Assembly: GCF_028610705.1 (NCBI RefSeq)
Contig: NZ_JAQQWT010000005.1
Coordinates: forward strand, 1 to 64,000
DNA from: Halalkalibacter alkalisediminis
GTDB lineage: Bacteria > Bacillota > Bacilli > Bacillales > Bacillaceae_D
DNA: 64,000 nucleotides
Reading direction: 5' to 3'
Shown here in pieces: positions 17,473-26,700 of the stretch. The notes beneath the pieces were generated by a model that saw nothing but the letters and a program-made list of their open reading frames with translations, was not told the origin of the DNA and did not search any database. Within the stretch, counting starts at the first letter, position 1. Every line of letters starts with the position of its first letter. A program made the position numbers and the translations under genes.

Positions 17473-18096
17473 CTACTTATCCACTACATCCATATTAAAC
17501 CCGCGTTCCGTCACGTAGCCTTCTATGGAATGGATATGCAGCTGCTCCGAGCGCGCCGCTTCTTCTGCGTCAAGATAGTCGTCGACATACTTATAGTCAT
17601 CAAATAAATAGGCCACTCTTGCTAATCCGTTTCTCAAGAGTACTTGTTGAACGTTGGCCCCTTCCACCGTGAATACATGTCCTAGTAAACGGTCATAGTT
17701 ATCAAACAGTGCCTTTGGATCTAGCTCGATGATGACTTCGTTCCCTTCTAGTAAATCCTTCACGAGATCCGTGCTTTCCTGCCCGAATTTTTGTTTTTCT
17801 TTGGTATTCTCAGGCGTATCCACTGCTAGGAATCGCACTCTAACGGCTGACTCTCGTTCAGCAAGTTCCCAAACAATGTCGCTATTTCCAACTTGATCTA
17901 GATTGAGTTGCGAGATTACAATCGTATCTCCATCGACCACTCTATCTACCTGAGCCACGAGCCATTCCCCTTCGAGATAGGCTGGATTTTCTACTTCAAA
18001 AGCTTCAATCTCGGAACCTTTTGGTAGACTTTGTTCAGCCGGGGCGCAGGCACTCATGATGATCACTAATAGGATCACTATGTACGTTAATTTCAT
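17473..18096 (-). CDS. thermonuclease-family (SNase) lipoprotein
   Basis: A 207-residue lipoprotein with signal MKLTYIVILLVIIMSAC (lipobox MSAC) and a staphylococcal-nuclease-like domain from ~residue 48. Family motifs are AQVDRVVDGDTIVI (Asp for Ca2+), VRVRFLAVDTPEN (Arg plus Ca2+/catalytic acid region) and NYDRLLGHVF (second catalytic Arg), then VQQVLLRNGLARVAY. It should cut extracellular DNA/RNA in a Ca2+-dependent way from the outer membrane face. The 30-residue insertion after DTIVISQ is longer than in classical nuclease. CAAGGAGTGAG precedes the ATG. The next minus-strand upstream gene, a cyclophilin lipoprotein, ends 110 bp away, so co-transcription is possible. Confidence 0.92.
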   Translation of the reverse strand: MKLTYIVILLVIIMSACAPAEQSLPKGSEIEAFEVENPAYLEGEWLVAQVDRVVDGDTIVISQLNLDQVGNSDIVWELAERESAVRVRFLAVDTPENTKEKQKFGQESTDLVKDLLEGNEVIIELDPKALFDNYDRLLGHVFTVEGANVQQVLLRNGLARVAYLFDDYKYVDDYLDAEEAARSEQLHIHSIEGYVTERGFNMDVVDK

Positions 18097-18206
18097 CGCT
18101 TCTCACTCCTTGTATTGTTTACTAAATAGAAGATCTTCGCTCATAACAGAAAGAAGGAATGCTCCCTTTAAGTTGAAGCATCCCCTTTCTCATCATCCGA
18201 GCAAAC

Positions 18207-18878
18207 TTACTGCACGACCGGATCCGGATACTCATACCCCTTCGTATCGACAGTCACCGTCTTCATCTTTTGCTCTTCTTTTGGTTTGTCACGGAAATCG
18301 CGTTCCGCTGCGACGATTGCATCAACGGTTTCCATTCCTTCTAACACTCGTCCAAAAGAAGCGTATTGCCCATCTAGTTCTGGTGAGTCATCTACCATAA
18401 TAAAGAACTGCGATCCTCCTGAATTAGGATCATTGGTGCGAGCCATCGAAAGGACGCCGCGCTCATGGTTTAATGGATTCTCAAATCCATTAGCTGTGAA
18501 TTCGCCCCCGATTGAATAACCAGGACCACCAGATCCATCTCCTACAGGGTCTCCACCTTGAATCATAAAGCCAGGCATCACCCGATGAAACGTTAAGCCA
18601 TCGTAAAAGCCGTCTTCAATCAATGAAATAAAGTTAACCACAGTGTTCGGTGCGGTATGTGGATAAAGTTCAGCTTGGATTTCCTCGCCGTTTTCCATCG
18701 TAATGGTGACAATTGGATATTCCTCTACGATGATGGGTTCAGTCGGTTCCGTTCGTTCGTCTGTTTCATCAGTTTCTTCTGTTTCCTGTTCACCGGCTTC
18801 TTCATTTTCTTGCAGAGCTCCGCAAGCTGTTAATACTAGTAGAAGCCCTGTAACTAGTAGTAGTAGCCATTTATTCAT
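18207..18878 (-). CDS. cyclophilin-type peptidyl-prolyl isomerase lipoprotein
   Basis: A 223-residue lipoprotein (signal with lipobox LTAC, Cys19; acidic Glu/Thr linker to ~45) carrying a bacterial cyclophilin domain. Active-site motifs are present: FHRVMPGFMIQGGDP (Arg, Phe, Met, Gln), GVLSMARTNDPNSGGSQFFI and LDGQYASFGRVLEGM. It would catalyse cis-trans proline isomerisation of exported proteins at the outer face of the membrane. AAAAGGAGGATCACA sets the start. A palindrome (18896-18914) lies just 5' of the ribosome binding site. Together with the following nuclease it fits a secretion/envelope theme. Confidence 0.93.
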   Translation of the reverse strand: MNKWLLLLVTGLLLVLTACGALQENEEAGEQETEETDETDERTEPTEPIIVEEYPIVTITMENGEEIQAELYPHTAPNTVVNFISLIEDGFYDGLTFHRVMPGFMIQGGDPVGDGSGGPGYSIGGEFTANGFENPLNHERGVLSMARTNDPNSGGSQFFIMVDDSPELDGQYASFGRVLEGMETVDAIVAAERDFRDKPKEEQKMKTVTVDTKGYEYPDPVVQ

Positions 18879-18895
18879 TGTGATCCTCCTTTTTT

Positions 18896-18914
18896 AGGGG
18901 TGCCTGGCACCCCT
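18896..18914. promoter_or_regulatory. GTGCCTGGCAC palindrome upstream of the cyclophilin gene
   Basis: AGGGGTGCC/GGCACCCCT is a perfect 9-bp inverted repeat. The same GTGCCTGGCAC core forms the terminator at 20010-20042. Here it is 5' of a gene and lacks a T-run on the minus strand, so it may act in the mRNA leader or be a leftover terminator. Confidence 0.4.
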
Positions 18915-18995
18915 GATTATAACGGAAATGGACTTGAAGAAAAAGAGATTGTCGTCGAGAAGGTTTGATTTCAGTTGCTATCGCTACTTGATTCA

Positions 18996-19027
18996 GCAAA
19001 AAGCGCATGAACCATGCGCTTTTTTGC
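18996..19027. terminator. strong hairpin with no obvious upstream gene
   Basis: AAAAAGCGCATG pairs perfectly with CATGCGCTTTTTT over a 3-nt loop; T-runs occur on both strands. No coding region reaches it from either side, so it may end a short untranslated transcript. Confidence 0.6.
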
Positions 19028-19059
19028 TCGTTCATGATCGACTCATTCCCTCGTCTAGT

Positions 19060-19255
19060 AATCAACGGACATACATTCCGCTATTCCCTCCAAAATCCCT
19101 ACTTTCATCGTTCAAGCGGACATCGGATCCTCTATTTTTCAAAAAAAAGAGCGAAATGTCTAAAAATCACTAGAATAGCGGAAGACATGTCCGCAAACCT
19201 CCTAAAAATGACTTTTTTCCCTGTAATAACGGAACTCATGTCCGCTCACAAACAC
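19060..19255. repeat. large palindromic element of 51-bp units, copy 1
   Basis: Two direct units (cores CGGACATACATTCCGCTATT at 19066 and CGGACATCGGATCCTCTATT at 19117, 51 bp apart) are followed by two inverted units (GCGGAAGACATGTCCGC ending ~19194 and ACGGAACTCATGTCCGCT ending ~19246, again 51 bp apart). Each core is itself a small palindrome (GGACAT...). The whole can fold into a ~190-bp cruciform or RNA hairpin. The same architecture recurs at 30400-30592. No gene overlaps it. Confidence 0.85.
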
Positions 19256-19489
19256 ACTCTGTATATCCTCAGGCACATACCTTTAGGTTTCACCACATCA
19301 GCAATCGGACCATCCTATGCCATCCCTCCCAGCCTTGACGTTACCTCCACTATCGTGATTGCTACAACTTAAATAGGCTCACTATTGAATTGTGCATACT
19401 CCCCACATAATCCAGAAATAGTTGGGAACGTTAGAAACAAGCTTGTCTATTCTATTTGAAAAATCCTTATAGAAATAGCGTTCTTACCT

Positions 19490-20011
19490 ATGCCTAGCAT
19501 CCTTTTAATTTTTTTACTACAAATTGTTTTAGTACCGGTTTTATCTCTTAGAATTATTTTTGTCGTAAAGAATATGAGCATTCCCGCTTCTATTTTCGGA
19601 TTCCTTGAAGCTTTAATTTATGTTTTCGGGTTGTCGATCGTCCTGAGTGGTGAGCAAAGCATTGCGGAGATGCTTGTTTATGCTTTAGGGTTTGCAGCTG
19701 GTATTTATTTAGGGGGCTATATTGAAAATAAATTGGCCTTAGGCTATACAACCCTTACTGTGAACTTATTGAATCAGAATAGCGAACTTGTTTCGACTCT
19801 TCGGAATAATGGTTTCGGGGTAACCGTATTGGAAGGAATGGGAAAAGATAGTGTTCGTTATCAACTACAAATACTAACCAAACGAAATTTAGAAGAAAAG
19901 GTAATTTCTATGATTGATCAATATGAGCCACATGCCTTTATTATCTCTTATGAGCCTCGTAAATTTAAGGGTGGCTATCTATTAAAGGCGATGAAAAAGA
20001 GAAAAAGCTAA
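19490..20011 (+). CDS. UPF0316/DUF2179 membrane protein (YebE-like)
   Basis: A 173-residue protein of the UPF0316 family. Three N-terminal membrane helices include GFLEALIYVFGLSIVLSG and VYALGFAAGIYLGGYIENKL, both highly family-typical. A C-terminal DUF2179 domain (residues ~90-165) contains NNGFGVTVLEGMGKDS and DQYEPHAFIISYEPRKFKGG. DUF2179 domains are also found in YitT-type proteins; function unknown, possibly ligand binding at the inner face. Length is normal, but the ribosome binding site before this ATG is poor (no GGAGG within 15 bases). It is a monocistronic unit ended by the hairpin at 20010. Confidence 0.88.
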   Translation: MPSILLIFLLQIVLVPVLSLRIIFVVKNMSIPASIFGFLEALIYVFGLSIVLSGEQSIAEMLVYALGFAAGIYLGGYIENKLALGYTTLTVNLLNQNSELVSTLRNNGFGVTVLEGMGKDSVRYQLQILTKRNLEEKVISMIDQYEPHAFIISYEPRKFKGGYLLKAMKKRKS

Positions 20012-20042
20012 AGGGGGAGATGTGCCTGGCACATCCCCTTTC
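20010..20042 (+). terminator. terminator with GTGCCTGGCAC core
   Basis: AAAGGGGGAGATGTGCC pairs with GGCACATCCCCTTT (one bulge) and overlaps the stop region of the UPF0316 gene. It is followed by TTTCGTATT. Confidence 0.75.
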
Positions 20043-20077
20043 GTATTATCGCTAATCAAGGAGTTCGCAAAGTCATT

Positions 20078-20191
20078 CTACTTGATTGGGGCTAAACGTT
20101 GTTCTCCCCTCTCAATCACGTGTAAAAGCTCTTCTCTTCCTTTATGCGCAAGTTCAATGAATTCCCGGTAAGTTCCAAAGTCCTTATTCAT
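20078..20191 (-). CDS. small protein (37 residues) downstream of the SEC-C gene
   Basis: The frame starts MNKDFGTYREFIELAHKGRE and ends ERGEQRLAPIK. TTGGAGG lies five bases before the ATG, and the preceding SEC-C gene stops only 12 bp upstream, so the two are probably one operon with this gene translated from its own site. The product is charged, helical and soluble with no signal. It is not recognised. Too short for most gene callers, but the ribosome binding site and tight spacing support it. Confidence 0.6.
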   Translation of the reverse strand: MNKDFGTYREFIELAHKGREELLHVIERGEQRLAPIK

Positions 20192-20203
20192 CTAGTCCTC
20201 CAA

Positions 20204-22378
20204 TTAGAAAATTTCAAGATAAAAGGCTGCTTCTTTCACATACACTTGATAAAGATCAACCCATTCATACGCCGCAGCACCGGCATTCTTCTTTCCAATT
20301 TCACCTAAGAAAAACATTCCCTCATTGACGTATTGAAGTTGGTTGGCTGACATTTTGACGGTTCTTTCTTCGCCGGTTTCATCTAGTTCTCGTATCTTAA
20401 TGCTGGCTTTGTTCTTTTTTGTCACTTGAAATGTACCTTCCAGAAGGTCATCATAAGGCTCTGCGATGTTACGCATCATCTTAGCGATGTCATTCATTTT
20501 CTCCATTGCTTCATTCATATACCTTTGATACGGATTGAATTCAGTGAGTAGCTCAGCTGCTCGAATTAAGTCATCTTCTACTGTAGAAATGAAGGTTGCT
20601 ACCTCTTTAGCGATGTTCGTTTTCTGCTTTTTATCAAGCCATTTCGTAAAGATTTTCACCGTAGATAAGAATTCCTTCACATTCGACTTACTCGCAGGTC
20701 CATTAATCTCAGTAAAATCAAAAACAATCAACTTCTCCCAAAATTTATCATCCACCTCGCTCCAGCTTTTAAAGATTGAGGCCTCCAATGCCTCGCGGAT
20801 ATCAAAGAGACTATTTTTATACTTTCTTACTGTATTTTCACCTTTACCGTCGGTTTTTTTTTTATAAAAATCAATTATATCATTCGTATAAAAGTTGTTG
20901 ATCGTTGAAGGAGTGAATCCTAACTTCTCATATACCTCAATGTCCTCTTCAGAGACAGGCGTTGGCTTTTGATTTTGCGGGCTCGTCGCTTCGACCTGAG
21001 AAAAACGGTTTGCTCCCTCTGTAACAAAGGGGGATAAAGGTAACCCTAATCTCTTTCGCACCGTATTCAAATCAGCTGTAAAGTCGACATCGCCATACTC
21101 CTTTTCGGTCATCGCATACACATGATATTCCGCTTGCTTCAACCATCGCTCCGCATCTTCTGCTCGGTTGTGATTGACTAGTTCGATTAAGGAAAGATTG
21201 TCGTATTTCGGGATCGATTGTGTGACATCGATTAACCCAATAGACTGCACGTAAAGACCCACATACGGCGGAACGTTTTCTCCCATTTTAATCATCGTCG
21301 TTTGAAGTTCGGCATGTATCGGCAACGTGATCGTTTCGATCTGCTCTTTTACGTTCGTAATGGCCATATGAACTTGTTTAAGCTTTCTCATAAATTCCTT
21401 TTTTGCTTCTAAATGATGAGAGGTATACGTAAGCTCATCCTCTTCGATTGTGAGATGACCATCGACATCCGCTAGAACGATCTCTCCTTCTACTAGTGTA
21501 TCTCGGTACACCTTCCAATCCTTTGCAAAGCCCCCTTGTTTGCTCGTTTTATTCCATTCGTCAATGACAAGATCTTCAAGTCGGTAAAAATACTCTGCAA
21601 CGATTTCATCATCAAGCACCTTGGCTTGGACTTTATAAAGATGAATGTCTTTGTGCGTATGAGAATGTGGTTCAGGCCCCATTGTGGCTGCAAGAATTTC
21701 TGGGAAGTATTCAAATAAAATATGCTCATTCGTCTGAGACGTTTTTTTCGACCATTGTTCTACTTCTCGCTTCGCTATCTGTATATCTTCAGGAGAAATC
21801 ATCCGATTGATGCCATGGAATTCGAAATGTCCATCAAATGGTTCAAGCAAAGCTAACGTCCCGTACCAAGGAGCAAACGACTTTAACTTTTGGTTTGGAA
21901 ATTTGACCGTGAACGTTTCCTTCGTCCACACATCGGAAAATTGAATCACTGACTCCGTCCTTCCCGTCGCTTCAAGCAAACGCGGCTTCAAACTTGTCCA
22001 CTGCTTGACTAGTTGACGGTCCGCTGCAGATAACTTTGCGCCCCGCTCTTTCTCAAACCACTCAATGCCTCGCAATCCATTTTCAAAACGGTAGAAATAA
22101 TAAAGCCAAAAGTCAAAAAAACTCTCTTCTACATACTCTTCTATCAATCCCTTTGTTCGCTTTTTGAACAAGCTGAATTGCTTTTGATGCTGCATATAAG
22201 AAAATTTAGAGTAGATAAACTCTCTTAACATTAGAGTTAAAGCATGCTTTTGTTGTAAAAAGCGCTCTTCCTTCACATGCTTCAGCTGAATAACCTTTTC
22301 TTTGTTCATACAACATTTCTTATATTTTTTGCCACTTCCACAAACGCACGGATCATTTCGCTGAATGGTTACGCTCAT
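20204..22378 (-). CDS. large SEC-C zinc-motif protein
   Basis: About 724 residues. The N-terminus carries a SEC-C metal-binding motif, NDPCVCGSGKKYKKCC (residues 7-22), as at the SecA C-terminus where it binds zinc and SecB. The remainder is unlike SecA. A central region (to ~470) is rich in aromatic and acidic residues with no motif I recognise. Residues ~495-620 (GFTPSTINNFYTNDIIDFYK, then NTVRKYKNSLFDIREAL) look like the helical core-binding fold at the N-terminus of tyrosine recombinases, but no catalytic recombinase domain follows. GAAGGAGAGGGC favours ATG 22378 over the frame start 22402. A cytosolic nucleic-acid or protein binding role is possible; function unknown. Confidence 0.8.
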   Translation of the reverse strand: MSVTIQRNDPCVCGSGKKYKKCCMNKEKVIQLKHVKEERFLQQKHALTLMLREFIYSKFSYMQHQKQFSLFKKRTKGLIEEYVEESFFDFWLYYFYRFENGLRGIEWFEKERGAKLSAADRQLVKQWTSLKPRLLEATGRTESVIQFSDVWTKETFTVKFPNQKLKSFAPWYGTLALLEPFDGHFEFHGINRMISPEDIQIAKREVEQWSKKTSQTNEHILFEYFPEILAATMGPEPHSHTHKDIHLYKVQAKVLDDEIVAEYFYRLEDLVIDEWNKTSKQGGFAKDWKVYRDTLVEGEIVLADVDGHLTIEEDELTYTSHHLEAKKEFMRKLKQVHMAITNVKEQIETITLPIHAELQTTMIKMGENVPPYVGLYVQSIGLIDVTQSIPKYDNLSLIELVNHNRAEDAERWLKQAEYHVYAMTEKEYGDVDFTADLNTVRKRLGLPLSPFVTEGANRFSQVEATSPQNQKPTPVSEEDIEVYEKLGFTPSTINNFYTNDIIDFYKKKTDGKGENTVRKYKNSLFDIREALEASIFKSWSEVDDKFWEKLIVFDFTEINGPASKSNVKEFLSTVKIFTKWLDKKQKTNIAKEVATFISTVEDDLIRAAELLTEFNPYQRYMNEAMEKMNDIAKMMRNIAEPYDDLLEGTFQVTKKNKASIKIRELDETGEERTVKMSANQLQYVNEGMFFLGEIGKKNAGAAAYEWVDLYQVYVKEAAFYLEIF

Positions 22379-22561
22379 CCATTGCCCTCTCCTTCTCTTC
22401 ATTCTTTGTTTTTATCTTATCATAGATTTGAGTTGGGTTGGAGAAGAGGCGCGGTGCAGTGGGCGTGCCCTTGTAGGTGTTTACTAAAACCGATTCCGCT
22501 CCGCACAAACACCACTCTATCTGCATGCCCCTCGGTTAAAGCAAACGAACATCATGGTTAA

Positions 22562-22592
22562 GAGCCTCTAATCAACTATTGATTAGAGGCTC
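22562..22592. terminator. perfect hairpin 3' of the GAF/TRAP fusion gene
   Basis: GAGCCTCTAATCA and TGATTAGAGGCTC form a perfect 13-bp stem over a 5-nt loop. It lies between the fusion gene stop codon and the SEC-C promoter region; the T-run is short. Confidence 0.6.
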
Positions 22593-22627
22593 AGATTCAT
22601 TACAGAACTCACTTTTCATCCCAAATC

Positions 22628-23350
22628 CTACTCAAACCATTCCGGCAACCACAACGTAAAGAACGGTACGTAAGCAATTAATAGAACAACGACAATACCT
22701 GCTACAAAGTATGGAAGGATGTCTTTAATGGTTTTCTCAATTCCAACCTTCGCAATGTAACAAGAGATAAATAGAGTGGCCCCTACTGGCGGTGTAAACA
22801 TACCTAAAGCAAGACTGACTAACATGACTATCGCAAATTGAGTTGGATCCATGCCAATCTCTGCTGCGATCGGAAAGAAAATAGGAATAAATAAGAATAA
22901 GTTAGGAACAAGCTCCATCACCATACCGGCTACAAGCATGATCGCAATTAACACGAGTAGCAAAGCCCAGCCAGGTAATCCCAATCCATGAAGCATTTCC
23001 GCGATCCATTTAGGGATCCCTTCTGAGATTAAGACCCAAGTGAAGATCATTGAGGTACAGACGGTGACCATCACGACACTATCATCCCTTGATAAAAAGG
23101 TTTTCCCACTCATCCCCTCACCCGGATCTAGCAGAATATCTTTTAAATACTTCATATTAAATCCAACAGCAGCTTTCGGGTAAAGTTTATTTGTTTTTTG
23201 ATCATATAAAAAGAGGACACTGGCATTCGATCCTTCAATCACATTTAAAACCTCTTTGATCAATTGATGGAGCACTTTATCTAAATCAAGAGTAGATGTT
23301 AATACCCTTGCAGAATTGATTAAACTAAATAGCTTTTTTTCGGTATTCAT
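22628..23350 (-). pseudogene. in-frame fusion of a GAF domain to the C-terminal half of a TRAP permease (DctM)
   Basis: The 240-residue frame joins two unrelated halves. Residues 1-~88 are a GAF sensor domain (LFSLINSARVLTSTLDLDKV, SNASVLFLYDQKTNKLYPKA, GEGMSGKTFLS). From ~90 the sequence is the C-terminal part of a TRAP-transporter large permease: VVMVTVCTSMIFTWVLISEG, then MLVAGMVMELVPNLFLFIPI and GMFTPPVGATLFISCYIAKV, five or so helices. DctM proteins are ~425 residues, so about 250 are missing, and the rest of the GAF protein is missing too. The junction falls near 23075-23090. This is best explained by a deletion between two neighbouring genes. GGAGGAAGAACAA places the start, so the chimera could be translated; transport function is very unlikely. 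Confidence 0.82.
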
Positions 23351-23548
23351 TTGTTCTTCCTCCTTATGCCTTTTATTCAAGAACAGATCCCCGTATTATA
23401 GCAAATTTTCGATCATGTTTCTTATGGTCCCACTAGCGACACATCAACACTAAACATCTTTGTGACCTGTTAGAAAGGGTTTTAACACACACCTACGTGA
23501 AAAGATGATTGCTAGATAAACAGATCTATGATAGATTTACACTATCAG

Positions 23549-23562
23549 TGAAAACGCTTGCA
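23549..23562 (+). promoter_or_regulatory. cre site (CcpA) upstream of pullulanase
   Basis: TGAAAACGCTTGCA matches the cre consensus TGWAARCGYTWNCW at all 14 positions. A promoter-like TTGCTA / 17 bp / TAGATT pair ends just before it (~23507-23536), so CcpA bound here would block early transcription. Confidence 0.75.
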
Positions 23563-23612
23563 ACAAGTACCGCCAACCTGCGCATTTTGTTGCACTTTAT
23601 TTTCACCGTTTA

Positions 23613-23626
23613 TGCAAACGATTGCA
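23613..23626. promoter_or_regulatory. LacI/GalR-type operator in the pullulanase leader
   Basis: TGCAAACGATTGCA is a near-perfect palindrome around a central CG, typical of LacI-family operators such as those of maltose regulators. It is 12/14 to cre. It may bind a MalR-like repressor or be a second CcpA site. Confidence 0.5.
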
Positions 23627-23731
23627 CAAATGACTTCTATTTCATTTAGGAGGTGTTTAAAAGCATACAACGAAGAGCAACAAGATGAGGTAGTTTTTAA
23701 AAAAACTAGTTTTGAAAGGGGTACGTCATCC

Positions 23732-26700
23732 ATGTATACGAAGCATAGAAAGTGGTTTTCTTTCACTTTAGCTCTATTAATGGTTTTTAGTTTACTAACT
23801 AGTTCGTTACCAGCAGTCGTTACCGCTCAATCCGTTTCTGACTTGGCAAGTCCTGTTGTAAGTAGCGATGGAACGGTTGTTTTCAATTACAAAGATGACA
23901 ACGCTGACCGTGTTCTTGTGGCGGGAGGATTTACAGATTGGCAAAACCATGCGTTAGAAATGGAACAGATCAATGGCGTTTGGACCACCTCTACTACTCT
24001 TTCTCCAAACGTTTACCCATATAAATTTATCAAAGACGATGAATGGATGTTAGATCCGTTAAATAGTGAGGAAGTGAGTGGGAATAGCAAGCTAGTTGTC
24101 CCAGGATTGAACATTGATTCAATACCTTCTACTTTGAAAACGGGGTCCACTCACTCATTAAAAGCTGACGTTGTTCAAAACAGTGGTGCTATAACGAGTG
24201 CTGAAGGAGTCACTTGGTCTTTAGAAGATGCTCCAAGCGGGGTTGAAATCATGGATTCAACTCTATCCATTTCTGAGAGTCTTTCAGGAAATGAAACGTT
24301 TAAAGTGAAGGCTGTAAAAGATCAGTTTGAAACGACAAGACAGATTAAAACGGTTGGAGTCATGTACGACTATACCATTCATTACCATCGTACAAATGAA
24401 AATTTCGATAACTGGGATATGTGGATTTACAATAGTGGTTATGCAGATGCAGGCTATGCCTTTGACTCTTTCGTTGGCAATGAGTATACGTTTGCAAAAG
24501 GCACTCATTCTTTCCCAGAAAATGAAATCACGGTGATTCCACGAAAAAATGACTGGAGCGCCCAAGATGGTCCTTTCGATCTTCCTGTTCCGACCGAAGA
24601 AACAAGCACAGAGGTTTGGATCGTACAAGGTTTAACAGATGTATTTACGAGTGAAGCTGCTGCTGTTGCAGCAATTAAAGAAAGAGAAGGTGGCCTTCAA
24701 CCTCATATCCGCCTTTCCTATGACAGACCTGATGGGAACTATGAAGATTGGGACGTGTGGGTTTGGGGGACAGGTGCCGAAGATCAAAATCATGATTTCA
24801 GCCGTTTTGAAGATGGAAAAGCAATTGCTGAAATCCAGGTAGGTCCACATGCTGATCAGGTTGGATTCATCGTACGTAAAGCAGACTGGGTTGACCGAGA
24901 GCCAGGCGGCGATCGTTCGATTACCGTGAACCAAACGGATCCTATGACAAAAGTATTTGTCACAAGTGGTGAAACTGAATTTTTCACCGTCCCTTCTATT
25001 CGTAAGCCATCGATTCATCAAGGCCATGCGAGCTTCCAATTTAGAGATAAAGACCTTTATCTAACAGATGAAATGGCTAAAATTGAACAAGTAGAACTAG
25101 ACATTAAGGGAATTGAAGGCCGTCACCTAATGACCAAAGAGGAAAAAAATGAGCGTTTTGTTTTTACGTACCATGACTTTCCTGCTGGTGATTATGAATA
25201 CACCTTCTTTGTCACAGTGGATGGCGTCACAACAGAAGTCACAGATCCCTATAACACAGTCGATGGAAAGTCAGTGATTGCTTATTTTAATTCGACGATC
25301 GATGTATCAGGAACCGTAGCACCAAAAGAAGTGGATTATCATCAAAATACGGTCCTCACTTTGGATATAACGAATGAAGATGAGGTGGACATTCGCGAAA
25401 TTTCAGTCGACTTGCGTGAAGTAGGTGGCAAAGAGGCAGTGGCGATTGACCCAGAGCTCCAGGAACTAACTATTGCGATTGACCACCAAACGACGGCGGG
25501 AGTGAAGACGCTGCCGATTACCGTTGTAGATACTTATGGAAACGAACACAAAGGTGCAGCAGAAGTAACCGTCAAAGCTCGTCACTCGATTGGAGCAGGT
25601 GATTTTGATTGGGATGAAGCACGCATTTATTTCTTATTAACCGATCGTTTCTTTGACGGCGATTCATCTAACAATGATCCTTATGGAGTCGGGTATGATA
25701 AAGAGATGCCAGGCGCCTATAAAGGTGGAGACTTTAAAGGCCTTACATCAAAACTAGATTATTTACAAGATCTCGGGATTAATACCATTTGGATTAACCC
25801 TATTGTTGAAAATATCGTGTATGATGTTCGCCATAACGATACTCCGCATATTACACCATACTACGGCTATCACGGATATTGGGCGAGCAATTTCGAAACG
25901 TTAAACCCTCACTTTGGAACGATGGAAGACTTCCATGAACTCATTGATGAGGCACACGACCGTGGGATGAAGCTGATGATCGATGTCGTGTTAAATCATA
26001 CTGGATATGGATTAAAAGCAGCCGATGCCGAGCTAGACGGCCAAATTGCGCATTTCCCTACGGATTGGGATCGAGCACGTTTTGATGGAATGCTACGTGA
26101 TGGCGGAACCGATTCTGTTCGCGGAGAATTAGCTGGATTACCAGACTTTATGACCGAAGATCCAGAAGTTCGTGAGCAAATTGTTCAGTGGCAAGTCGAC
26201 TGGATCGAAAAGTCGAGAACGTCAAACGGGAATACCATTGATTACTTCCGTGTTGATACCGTTAAACACGTGGAAGATGCGACATGGATGAAATTTAAAA
26301 GTGAACAAACAAAAGTTATGCCAGAATTCAAAATGATCGGGGAGTCGTGGGGCGCTTATTACAACGACGACCATGGTTATTTAAACAGTGGAATGATGGA
26401 TTCATTGCTAGACTTTGACTTTAAAAACGACGCAGTCGATTTTGCAAACGGCCAAATTGAACAGGTTGAGCAGACGCTACATGCTCGTAATGCAGCCATC
26501 TCTAACGGAGGCACCCTTGGACAATTCCTCGGAAGTCATGACGAGATTGGTTTCTTAAACCAACCAACTATCAATGGCGATGAAGGAAAATTAAAGCTAG
26601 GGGCCGCCCTTCAAATCACAGCTAAAGGACAACCTGTGATTTATTACGGGGAGGAATTAGGCTATTTTGGCGAAGCAAATTACCCGTACTATACAAATCG

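Noticed and set aside
24284-25039. Minus-strand ORFs inside the pullulanase gene
   Set aside because: Shadows of a long, well-supported coding region.
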